A stretch of 64,000 bases of DNA from the NCBI GenBank assembly GCA_030770425.1, contig JASJFT010000149.1, forward strand, positions 1-64,000, written 5' to 3'. The translations under genes and the position numbers were made by a program. Positions 43,160 to 54,119 of this stretch are shown here, one piece after another (within the stretch, counting starts at the first letter, position 1; every line of letters starts with the position of its first letter). Under the pieces are notes generated by a model. The model ran no database searches, was not told the DNA's origin, and saw only the letters and a list, made by a program, of their open reading frames with translations. Source of the stretch: Darksidea phi (taxonomy: Eukaryota > Ascomycota > Dothideomycetes > Pleosporales > Lentitheciaceae).

Positions 43160-43288
43160 TGTCGCGGCGGAATAGACCCCCCTATACGGTCCTATTCCTC
43201 TCTATTTACCTATATATATAGGGGGTCCTACCCCCCCTCTATATACTCTACATAGGGACCTTAATATACTCAATTCTTAACCGTGATA
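43160..43288. repeat. Right LTR, 129 bp, RIP-mutated
   Basis: Same length as the left LTR. All ten differences from it are C-to-T or G-to-A, each at a CpA or TpG in the left copy. Confidence 0.92.
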
Positions 43289-43293
43289 GAAGA
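43289..43293. repeat. Target-site duplication GAAGA, right
   Basis: Five bases directly after the right LTR; matches 42422-42426. Confidence 0.9.
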
Positions 43294-43783
43294 ACTAATA
43301 GAAATAGAGAGAATAAAGGATTTAATATTATCGATATATATAACTATCTATATATATTATTAGTAAATTAAAAGTTATTATTATTATATAATTACTATCT
43401 ATACTATTATATAAGATATCGAAATATTAAAATATAGTAAGATAATTAGAATTATAAAAAATATAACTAGTTTAAAAGCGAATATTTAATAATCTAAGCT
43501 TTTAGAAAAGAGAAATAAAAATATATATTATTACGACCTATTTCCTAGATAACCCGGTTATTTTACTTATTTCCTATTTTGGTTAGTAGATTAGGTAATC
43601 CCGAGGATTAGCCTAATAGTTAGTTAGCTTATTTAGCGCGCTAAGCCCTATTCGGGTATAAGAACCCCTTATTCTTATACTCTTATAGCGTTATCTTAGG
43701 ATAGCTTTAATATACCGATTCTACTATTGGTTGATTAGAAGGCTACCTTAGCTATTATAACTCCTAGTTGATTGTACTTAGTC
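43294..43783. other. AT-rich decayed DNA
   Basis: About 490 bases dominated by A/T with TA-rich words (TATATATA, TTAGTTAGCTTATTTAG). No coding sequence. It abuts the 3' end of the NACHT-ankyrin gene, whose last ankyrin unit stops short here. Confidence 0.6.
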
Positions 43784-46700
43784 CTAGGGTCTTACACCTG
43801 CTACTGCCTGTAGTATTATTCTTCTACCATACTCTGTTATATTGATATCGGCCTTCTCCTGAAGCAGCCGCTCAACTACCGCAAGATGTCCCCCCCCTGC
43901 CGCTGCCTGCAGTGCTGCTCCTCCTACTACATTGACATCGGCCTTCTCCTGAAGCAGCTGCTCAACTATCGCAAGATGTCCTCCTTCTGCTGCTACCTCT
44001 AGTACTGTTTTTCCACTATAATCTCCTACTGCTGTATTGACATCCGCTTTCTCTTGAAGTAGCCGCTTAACTACTGTAAGATGTCCTCCTTCTGCTGCTG
44101 CCTGTAGTGCCGTTCTTCCACTATACTCTTCTACTACTGTATTGACATTCGCATTTTCTTCAAGCAGCCGCTCAACTACCGCAAGATGTCCTCCTTCTGC
44201 TGCTGCCTGCAGTGCTACTCCTCCTGCTGCATTGACATTCGCATTTTCTTCAAGCAGCCGCTCAACTACTGCAAGATGTCCTCCTCCTGCTGCTGCCTGT
44301 AGCGCTGTCCTACCACCAAATCCTGCTGTTGCTGCATTGACATCCGCCTTCTCTTGAAGCAGCCGCTCAACTACTGCAAGATGTCCTCCTTCTGCTGCTG
44401 CCTGTAGTGCTGTTCTTCCACTACCTTCTCCTGCTGCTGAATTGGCATCCGCCTTCTCATGAAGTAGCCGCTCAACTACTGCAAGATGTCCTCCTCCTGC
44501 TGCTGCCTGTAGTGCTGTTCTTCCACCATACTCTGCTGCTTTTGCATTGACATTCGTATTTTCTTCAAGCAGCCGCTCAACTACTGCAAGATGTCCTCCT
44601 CCTGCTGCTGCCTGTAGTGCTGTTCTTCCACCATACTCTGCTGCTGCTGCATTGACATCCGCCTTCTCTTGAAGTAGCCGCTCAACTACTGCAAGATGTC
44701 CTCCTCCTGCTGCTGCCTGTAGTGCTGTTCTTCCACCATACTCTGCTGCTGCTGCATTGACATTCGCATTTTCTTCAAGCAGCCGCTCAACTACCGCAAG
44801 ATGTCCTCCTCCTGCTGCTGCCTGTAGTGCCGTTCTTCCACCACCATACTCTGCTGCTACTGCATTGACATCCGCCTTCTCTTGAAGTAGCCGCTCAACT
44901 ACTGCAAGATGTCCTCCTCCTGCTGCTGCCTGTAGTGCTGTTCTTCCACAATACTCTGCTGCTGCTGCATTGACATTCGCATTTTCTTCAAGCAGCCGCT
45001 CAACTACTATAAGATGTCCTTCTTCTGCTGCTGCCTGCAGTGCTGTTCTTCCCCACCTACTTGCTGCTGCATTGACATCCGCCTTCTCTTGAAGTAGCCG
45101 CTCAACTACTGCAAGATGTCCTCCTTCTGCTGCTGCCTGTAGTGCTGTTCTTCCACGTCTATAAGAATTCTCTGCTGCTGCATTGACATCTACCTTCTCT
45201 TGAAGCAGTCGCTCTACAGCTTCGTAATGTCCTAAGTGAGAGACTCTCCCTAATTCATGGACGATTTCGCTTTCAGATGGTCTCACCGCAAGATCATCAG
45301 TTCTTCTCGCGCTTAATATTATCTCCAGCTGCGCAAGGTTGGCCGAAGCACACGCAGAAGTAAACAGTCTGCTCCCTTCCTCTTCCCAAAGGCATCTCCA
45401 GTACCTGGACTCATGCACTGTGGCAATCTTTCGCCATACACAGAAAATAACCGTATGGCCATTTCTTACAGCCCATACGAACATATTCCACAAGGGTAAG
45501 GTTTCTTTGTCGTCAATGGAGCTCCATGGCATCCATTCTTTTGATAGATGCGTTCCGCGCACGAAGTTTTCTACTTTTGCAAAACGTTTTGTATCTTGCA
45601 GAGAGATGTAACGGCAGTGGCTGTACCAGTGGCTCTTACAGTAATCCAGCATTTGGAAGGTAGGGTCCATCTTTTTCGATTGACGGGCGCTCAGTTCAGT
45701 CCTGAAAACGTTGACTACGTCAACAGGTTGATCTGCACTCCTGCTTCGGCGGCCTCTGGCAGCATTCAATGCCCATGGCCGAATGAGACTCGGAGTCATG
45801 TTTTCTAGCAGGCGGATCGGGCGATCCATTGGAGAGAGGTATTTTGTGTCGGAGGTCCGCGTAAGTGCTTTATGGAAATCCGTGAAAGACAGGTACGTCA
45901 GACACATATCTGCTAGGTACTGCTCTGTCGTGGTTTCTTCGATAGCAAAGCTAGTAACTTCTTGTCTGCCAGAACAGCCTAGCAGAAAAGACTCAACGGT
46001 GTGATGAGCAAGCGATACTATTCTGTTGACCTCATCGTAATTAACGAGGTTTCCACACAGCTTGGCGAGCCTCGATATGTCCAGCCTGGAGGAGGGGCTT
46101 TGCCATGCCTTCTGGTTGGGGGAGAGAGATACGGCTTCTTCAAGTTCACCCATGGTCAAGGGTCGTTCGCTATAAATAGCCCATTGAAATGCTCTCTTCG
46201 CTCTTTCGGCTCGGTCGTCAGCGTTTTTGGCCAGTCTTTCCAGTAACAACGTATACAGATCTGTGATCTTTCGCGGAAGAGCCTCGAGGATATCGGGAAT
46301 TCTTTCCGGGCTTCCGTGCTCCTCGTAGACATCGACAACAGCCTTAAGCTGCAGGTCCGCCCAGAGGAACCTTGAGTAACATTAGCCCAAACATGTAATT
46401 AAGCAGGGTACCGTTAACTTGCGACTCACATTCCTTCCGCGTCAGATACTAATTTCTGCTTGATTAGATCAAGTACGTAAGGTTCACAATCAGATAGTTC
46501 CTCGTGTGAATACTTATCAATCTGCGATTGGACAAACACTTCGATGTCATCTTTGAGGTCCTCTGGCTGGATACGCAGCGTCAAACTGCAGGGGGAAATC
46601 TTGGACATGTCTATGGCTGCGTGGGTGGTTGCAAGAATTCGAGCGCCAGCCATCTTTTGAACATTTTTGAGGAATGATTTGACCTTTTTCTGTTCAATGT

Positions 46701-48455
46701 CATCCGCTTCGTCGAGTCCGTCGATGAGGAGGAAACAGTTCTCAAATTTCCCGTAGGACTGCAAGAAAAGCTGTTCGAGTTCACTGGTGGCGGGCTCCGA
46801 TTGGTCTATCCGGTCCACGAAGAGCGACTCCAAACGCCTCTGAATGTCGGGAAGAAGGGTCTCGGGCCTGATCATCTGGTGCAAAATGCATCTTAGAAAG
46901 GCAGATGCCTCCAATGACTTCTTCTGGGAAAAGTCAAAGAAATAGAAGATGATGACGGTTTCGTTTTGAGCTGAGAATTTCATTCTCAAGTGATCGATAA
47001 TATATCCCCTAAAGCGTTGTTTAATATGCAGATTACTATAACCTCGGGGATTAGTGGGTAACATACAGCAGAATAGTTTTTCCACAACCAGCTTTAAGTC
47101 AGCAAAAGTTAGTACAATGTGCAGCATGTAAGATTTAAGTGTCATTGGGGAGTACCGTACGAATTCCATAACACCACAGGTGCTTTGTGTCTGTCTGATC
47201 AATCCAACTTTGGAATTCTGATCTGTGAAGAAGCCAACTACAAGTGCCTTCGCAACGCAGCGCTTGTGCTCGGTGAAGGCTAGTCATGTAGTCATGGCTC
47301 GGAATATGTCGCAGTAGTCGGATCTTCTGACGCTCTATCGTAATCATATAGTTAGCTTCATTCTAGTATTTATGCTTTGCTTTAACTTGTTTAAATTACC
47401 TGTTTCATTAAGGATCTTCTGAATCTGGCGAGCTCCGCTCTGCTGGAGCGCAAGCGTCTGCTGCGACCGAAAATCCCTATTCTCTTGAATTTCCGCAATT
47501 TGCTTTATGCGAAATGTTCTGTTCTCTTCTATCTCTGCTGTTAACAAGCGGCGAAAGCCCTGTGCTTCCTGTTCGGATGCCAGTTGCAGCTCCTCTGTAA
47601 TTTCGTCTTTTGCTTCACTAATACACTCCTCTATATCCTTGAACTCCATTTTGAATGACTTCCATGCTGACTTTGAATATCGTTTGACGCCTATTAAAGT
47701 AAAAGACTTAGAACGTTCGTGAACGGTTGGGAACTAGTTTTGTGATCTAACCTTTCTCTTGCACTACTGTCAGTGCCTTCGAGCAGAACTTCACGACAAT
47801 GGCGTAAAATGCGGAAATCGCTCGCTGTAGCCTTGCTGATGTCGGGAAAAGTGTCTCATATTCAGACAACCGGGGACAGTAGGTGGTGAGCTGATTTACT
47901 CGCTGTGATAATTTGTCGAAGTAGTCGGCAAAGTTTGATGAAACCTAGCGAACGAGGAACTGTAAGTTAAACTCGGATAGGACATGGGTAACCCGGGGTA
48001 CAGACCAGGAGAACGAGTTTGATACTGCTCCAAACTAGCGCCGCTATCTGGTTGGGGCCTACGCACGTGTCGATGATCGTGCAGTATTGCTGAACGGATC
48101 CTAGGAATCCTTGAATTCGAGTAGCAAGGAGACGGCTCTTCCGACTTGCGTTTGCTCGAGTGACTTGCTCCGTCAGCCGGACAACGTCATCTGCTGTAGG
48201 CGCATCGCTCGAGGATGAGACGAGTTGAGCGGTTTGATCCGGTGTGAGAACCTGCTTAAATTCGTCCAACGCTACCGTTAGCTCGATGTGAGGCCTTTAT
48301 ATTGTGAGCTAGACCCTTTAACGAGTTGTGTGTGCTGACATGTTACCATGGATGCCACCGTGCAGTCTGACTACTGAGGCGCTTGGAAGCACTAAGCTGC
48401 TTTTGAATATGGTCGTTGCGGATCTGTGTTGAATCACCCACGGAAAATGAGTAAT
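43784..48455 (-). CDS. NLR-type STAND protein: N-terminal helical domain - NACHT - ankyrin repeats
   Basis: Eight exons splice in phase: 48455-48347, 48294-48006, 47943-47751, 47690-47400, 47334-47161, 47091-47067, 47008-46430 and 46370-43784, about 1,414 codons. No start ATG is found; the first exon opens after an acceptor (CTGACTAG), so a further exon is missing or lost. The N-terminal part has IAALVWSSIKLVLL and NFADYFDKLSQRV, typical of fungal NACHT-ankyrin proteins, then a coiled coil. Walker A (GIPGCGKTILL) is centred on a 25-base micro-exon; Walker B is CFLLIDGLDEADD. FLWADLQLKAVV and a winged-helix-like region follow. About 13 ankyrin repeats (GRTALQAAAGGGHLAVVERL) end the protein, the last truncated. 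Expected to be a cytosolic sensor ATPase; ligand unknown. Confidence 0.85.
43800..45215 (-). repeat. Ankyrin-coding tandem repeat array
   Basis: About 13 units of roughly 90-105 bp within the NACHT-ankyrin gene. Units are nearly identical at the DNA level and alternate between linkers EKADVN and ENANVN, so many form a two-unit higher-order period. Confidence 0.88.
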
Positions 48456-50312
48456 CTAGTCAGAGGGTTGAGTGAAGGACGTTAGAGTTTCAATGGTGGG
48501 GCTGTCTTTTTGTCCTTTTCCAGGCTGAGGGGCTGAGTTGCTTGGCCAAGGCATCAACTCAGCTTGCATCACGTGCTCGCTAAGCCACATATAGATATAT
48601 AAGAGCTTATATTTAAATTTTTAAAAAATATTATTAAGTAGTTATTAAGATATTTAAAATTGAAAATAGGGCTTTTTAGTATATTTTAGAGGGTGGCGGC
48701 TCGCTTAGTATACACGTTATCAAGTCTTACATATATCTTATTTAATATTCTAAAGAGTAAACTATATTCGAGTCTCTTTTAAGGCTAATTAATTATTTAT
48801 AAGTAGAGTTAAAGTTACACTTTCGCGCGTTATACGATTTTTAATAGGGTCTTAGTAGAGGTAGCCGGTACACTTGTGTGGTCGATATACTTGTGGAGTA
48901 CGTTACAGTAATTTACACTATAATAAATCGCCTTCATAACGCCAGCGTCCGTGGAGTTGAGTTCCACTTTCGTTCTCGAGCTCGCCTTGCGGGAAGAGGC
49001 CCGCGTTGAAGCTCGACCATCAGACTACTTCTGATAGAGCGATTCCCAAGCGCCGATACTGGAAGATGTGGGCTTGGTAATGGATATCTTGCTGCGTTTG
49101 AGAGCCAGTACTTAGTTACTGAGGAGGAGAATGGCTCGCATCGTCCATGGAGGATGCATTTTGGAGGGTGTCTCGGAGCTTAGGGCGCTTGTCGGGTTCG
49201 TCTTCATACTCCCTTTGCATTTCTTTGTAGGGGGCTCTTCATCTGTTTGGTAAGGGGGGATGGAGGAAAACTGATGCAGAATCTCGCTCTTGTTATCGCC
49301 CCTTTTCCCGACATCGATTTTGGGATACGTCCTTGGTGTTTTTGCAGTGGCGGATGCAGAGATAGGAGTCGTAGCATTAGCCTTACGTCTCTTATCGACA
49401 GCATCTAATCTCAGCCCAAAGACCTCAAACTGTTCTTCCCCCCAAACCGCCCATAAAACACTTCAGAAGTCCCCACCCCCTCCCAAGCTCTATTCCACCA
49501 TCCCCTTGACCTCCCGGGCCCCAAAAACGCTCTTCGCAAACGATTCCATCACAAAAGCACAACGGAAGATTACGTTATTTCAGTAATCCTCACGCTGGAT
49601 GTATCCTACGTTGGACCAATCTAAATCGATGCTAACTTCCGTTCCAATCATGAGGCTGATGTGCTCGTCGTCATTTTTCCATCCTTTTAGGCACGGTGAG
49701 TGATTGAGTTGATTTGAGGTTGCTTAGGATGTTCGCATGTGTATGTGTATTCTGTTAGTAAAAGCGGCGGGTGGAGGGGGGAAGTAAGCGCTCATCTGTG
49801 CCGTTGATGATGTCAGACACTCACGCTGATTGGAGTCATCTAATGGGGATAGGCCTTCTTTGAACCTCGTCTATGGCTTATCGAAATGCCACGTAGGCCT
49901 GCCAGTCTCTTTGTAGGACTCGCTGGCGTAACAAATACTAGGCCTGAAAGACAGGCTCGGCAACGTGTGCTAGTGCGTGGAGCGTGTTCGGCTCTAAATG
50001 GAAAGGCTACACCTGAGCCTTCGAGGGTAGAAGAAGAGAAGAGAAAAAGGGCGCGAATTAACGTATGATGGTAGTAACATTATCAAGTCCGAACAGTACT
50101 TTATCTACATCCCCTTGTTGCCCGACGGAGGCCAAGTACGGAACCATGTAAATAGCAATATAAAACAACAGCATGTTTATAGACTCCCGCAAAAACGTAT
50201 GTGGTAGGAAGACACGGTACAATGCTAAATGACGCCGGTCTAGGTCGTATGCGGAATGCAAGATGCGGTAAAAGGAACGCCAGACGCTATGATGGAAACA
50301 ACGCGTAAACAA
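48456..50312. other. Gene-free stretch between NLR island and core genes
   Basis: Roughly 1.85 kb. 48590-48850 is AT-rich and includes the right copy of the dispersed repeat. The rest has normal composition but no coherent gene. Confidence 0.5.
48595..48719. repeat. AT-rich dispersed repeat, right copy
   Basis: Matches 42241-42381 in direct orientation (AAGAGCTTATATTTAAAT; AAGTAGTTATTAAGATATTT; GGCTCGCTTAGTATACACGT against GGCTCGTTTAGTAAATACGT). The changes and base composition look like RIP. Confidence 0.75.
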
Positions 50313-51604
50313 TCAATGGAAGGTACGGGATCGGAAAAGAGTTTTGACAAGAGAAGGTTCCTTCTTGCTTTTTTCCTTGACGGTCTTGCTGCGGGAGGTG
50401 GACGTTTTCTCGGTCTTGGATGTCTTTGACGTCTTGGTCGTCTTGGAACTGCGGACGGACTTTGCGCGATGCGACTTTGAGCTGCGTCGGGATCTGAGGT
50501 CGTCTTCGTCGAGGACGCCGGCCGCGACCAGCTGGCGAGATGCGCCTGGGGTGATGAACTCGCCGTCGACAGTGGTGCCTGCACTCTCTGCTTCCACGTC
50601 TGCGATGCCGCGGCGCCACACATCTATGCGACTCAATTCGGGCGGTTCGAGCTCGTCTAGCTGATACGGCTCTTCCATTGCGCGCTCTGCCATTTCCTCC
50701 TTCTGTGCCTGCAGCTTCTTGATGATCTTGAATCCACCCAGGGCGACGATGGTGACGCCAACGGCAACACCGCCGGCGATCATGAAGTGAGGACTCGCAA
50801 GCAGAGCGACAACGGCCGGGAAGCTGCCCTTGAGCGTCAGAAGAACACCAGGGCCCATTTTGCCGACCATGGTGCTGATCTCGGCAAGAGTGAGCGCCAC
50901 AGCAGCCAGGGCGTCCGGGTTCTTCTGCAGGTTGTCGATCATGGTGGTGACGGAATGCTGTAGGCAATTGGCCTCGTCCAGCAGCAACGTGAGCTTTGAA
51001 GCCTTGTCGCGCAACTCCTCGTCGTCGTACTTTGAGGCAGGCAAGGGCGGGGGTATGTCTCCGTAGGCCAAGTCCATGTCGATGTACGACTCGGATTTCC
51101 TGCGTGACTCTGCAGGCGGCGAGTACTGGACGTGCATCTCGGTGTTCCGCCGGGTCAGCTCCCTCCTGTGTCCCTCCTGCGCGCCGCCGAGCAGGTCGTC
51201 CTCGTAGCGGTGGCGGCTGCGGCGCGGTAGCTCGTCGTTGGCGTAGAAGCTGTCGGTGTAGCCGCGCTCAAGAGGTGGTCCGCCGTGTCGGCGCGGCTTG
51301 GGGCGGTGGGCTCTGGAGTGCTTTGAATGGCGGGAAGATGCCCGCGACTGCACATCGTCATCGAGGCGGATCGCCTTGACGCCCTCACGCAGCTTCTTCT
51401 CCTGCAGTGCGGCATTGCGCTCGGCCTGGATCTCGGCTTTGCGCTCGCGATAGGCCGACTTGGCCTCTTTGAAGACATTGACGATGTGCTTGCTCTGGAG
51501 GTCGTCAATGGCTGCATGTACAGGGACTCGGGCATCGGTCTACTCACGCTGCTCACCACCTTGCCCGACCTGTTCACCACGGTGATGATTTCTCCGACGC
51601 CCAT
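50313..51604 (-). CDS. Conserved fungal protein with one membrane helix and basic tail
   Basis: Two exons, 51604-51548 and 51494-50313, with a GT-AG intron; 412 aa. It begins MGVGEIITVVNRSGKVVSS, then a charged helical region (NVFKEAKSAYRERKAEIQAE). A long basic linker and a folded segment (YDDEELRDKASKLTLLLDEAN) follow. A hydrophobic stretch near two thirds (FMIAGGVAVGVTIVALGGF) looks like a single membrane helix. The C-terminus is Lys/Ser/Thr-rich with TKTSKTSKTEKT repeats. I believe orthologues are widespread in filamentous ascomycetes but do not know a function. The start is favoured by the short conserved first exon. Confidence 0.75.
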
Positions 51605-54119
51605 GGCGGAAGATTAGCGACTCAACACTGCAGAGCGCAGCTCGTGTATGTGTCGTGGAACGTTCAACGTCCAGCCTGTCGGTGCGGCACTGGTACTTGG
51701 TCGACAAGCAGGCGGTCAAGAAAGTCAATGCTCGGATCCACGAAGGCGCGCAGCTCCGCTTTATCCACTCTGTGGAGACGGCAGCACGGCAGACCGGACA
51801 GGGTCTCTCCTTATTAAAGGTACGGTGGTCTACACCACCCCCAGGGTCGGCAGCGGGCGTGTAAGTGAAGCAAGTCTAAGAAATCGATAGAGCAGCCATG
51901 ATGGCAATGGCGCCGAGCGTGTAAGAGGAGAGGTCAGGTGCGAGCCAGGGGCGATGGGCTTCAATGCAGCGCGCCAGTGACTGCGCTGCCCGCAGGCGCT
52001 TTGTCGTGACAGTGAGACTCTTGCGCTGGCATTCGCGGCGGCCGTGAAGCGGCGGCAGCGGGGGGACACGGAAGGTTTGGAGAGTGCTGGCTGGCGTGTC
52101 GCCTTGTAACTCGACATGCAAGCTCGGCTAAGACGAGTAGCGGCCGGCTATGCGGGCGGCGTCTCGCTCCCAGACCAGGATGCCGGACGTCGGCGGCCTA
52201 CCGCTATTGGCACGGAGTCAGCCTGCAGGAATTCACGCTGCAGCGCCTGGGGACGTGTCGCTGCTGGGACTGGACGGATGCTTTCCAGCGCCACGATCCT
52301 CGCACGCCTCGATGCAGCCCACGGCCAGATCTGGCGCAGAAGCAATGCGCGCTGCATGCAAAAACTCTGCCGGATGCTGCCCAAGGACTGATACCTTCCT
52401 CCTCGTCACGATCATCATCGTCATCGCGCAGTGCTGGCGGTCAGCCATGCAGTCGTCCACGTGAGCGACGTGGTCCCGGGTGGGAGGTTGAGTTCAGCTG
52501 GGGAGGCCCACTGCGCCACGCGTGTGGCGGGGTGTGGCGCGTCGTCCGAAAGCAGTCCAGACCCTCTCGTCCTCTCCATCCACGGCCAACCGCCTGTTCT
52601 GCCGGCCATCGCGGGGTAGTGGCCGTTCGGCGACACGCGTAACCGCTGGGGGTGGCAATCTTTTGGAGTGGCGAGTGGATGGGTGTGGATGGGTGTGGAT
52701 GGGTTGGGATGCGAAGGATGCGAAGGGGTTCAACGCATCCCTCTATCCCCTATCCTACGCCTCCACTGAGGCAATCCTGCCATCCTGTCATCCTGCTATC
52801 CTGCTTTTGGCTGCAAATTCCTCCATCTCGATGGCCCCCTCGCAGAAACGCGACGTCGACCTATGATTATTCGAGGCTGACGAGCGATATCTCATCTGTC
52901 CGCGCCCAACGACCAGGTGTCCATGCCGACGCAGCATGTCCTGGCTCAATCGGAAGGCTTTCGGAACGACGACGATCGCAGCCACAAACGGCTTTGTGTA
53001 TGCGGAGTAATCGATGGCGGCTATAACACGAAGAGCCTGCATGCATGCTCCCGCGAGCCTCATCCACGTTCGGTGCCGTCGTCGCGTGACTGCGATAGCG
53101 GACGAGCCAAGGCCTGTTGATAGCGTGCATTTTTGCGCCATGTGCAACGGGAATGACAAGTCTCAATGATGGAATGCTCGTCCTCACTGTCGTCTTTTCT
53201 CGTACCCGCCGACAGCCTAGATAGCCGCATCTCAGTGGCTCGTTCTGGAACGAGCGGACAACATAGAGTTCGCGGTGCGGAGAGAACCCTCCAGTCCGCC
53301 AATGGTGCGCCTCGATAGACCCGGAAAGGAAAAAGCCGTCTCCGTGTGCTTGCTGGACGCTTCACGCTGTACCGGCTCCAAGACACTCACGTTGTACCGG
53401 CTCCAAGATACACACGTACTCATGGAGAGAAATAAAGGAGTCAAGTTTGCTACCGCCATCGACCTGACTCAAGATGGAGGGCGTCTGCAATCAGATCTCG
53501 CAATCGGGCTCGTCAAGCTCGCCATCGTTCATTTTCGCGCACGGTCAAAAATCGACCAGAGCGGTGTGCCATGGCCAGCCAGCTAGACTCCACTGCGAAA
53601 GCTACCCAGAATTCACCTTCTGGATGTCGCAATCCTTCCTCTACCTCGCCCGAAAACGTCGATGGGAGCGTGGGCATACCAGCGGCTCGGCGCGACTCGG
53701 TAGCGAGCGCCTACGAACACGATAACAGCTGTGCTCCCACTCTCCCGTTCCATCTGTTTTCTGCGTGCGGCAACTTTGGGAGGATGTGCCCGTACTCGAA
53801 AACCATTACTTCGAGAGACCTCTCCCACGGTGCCAGAGAGATGCCGGCAAAAGGTGTGTTGAGCTCTTCCACATATCAAGAGGTCGCGAGACGAGCGATG
53901 ACGACATCGGCTTCCGAAAAACTTCCTCAGTCGCAGAGCATTCGCATGTCAATGGTATGGTGTTTCGAAAGATGAGGTCTTCGGCGGGTCAAAGAACCCC
54001 ACTTGCACCGTCGCCGGGCCGGAACGCTAGCCAGGGTCTGCAATCATCGGCGCCGCGGGAATGCTGGCTTGCACTGCAGCACGCGCCCACCATGTCTAAC
54101 AGAGAAAGCTAACACGTTG
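51605..54119. other. Divergent promoter region, may hold a DUG2 5' exon
   Basis: About 2.5 kb between two divergent genes. Short open frames occur on both strands without recognisable domains. A possible first exon of DUG2 is 53765-53954, whose donor (AATG|GTATGG) joins in phase to an acceptor at 54126. A short GGGTGTGGAT-type repeat lies near 52678-52710. Confidence 0.4.

Larger units (their letters stand above)
42427..43288. mobile_element. Complete TRIM-type LTR retroelement
   Basis: 862 bp bounded by two 129-bp direct LTRs, beginning TGTCGCGGCGG and ending AACCGTGACA (mutated to GATA in the right copy). A perfect 5-bp target duplication GAAGA lies outside each end. The 604-bp interior has no gag or pol and ends in a polypurine tract (CAGGGTGGGGGGG) directly before the right LTR. 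It holds three short tandem arrays. The size, termini and lack of coding capacity fit a non-autonomous terminal-repeat retrotransposon in miniature. Confidence 0.92.

Noticed and set aside
42593..43255. 220-codon open frame across the TRIM interior
   Set aside because: It is produced by the tandem arrays (repeated RRTLLRRI and GTTEQRNN-type text), runs into the right LTR and has no domain. All three frames are open over the arrays for the same reason.
50287..50967. 226-codon Arg/His-rich frame on the minus strand
   Set aside because: It overlaps the conserved gene at 50313-51604 in another frame and has the low-complexity look of a shadow frame.
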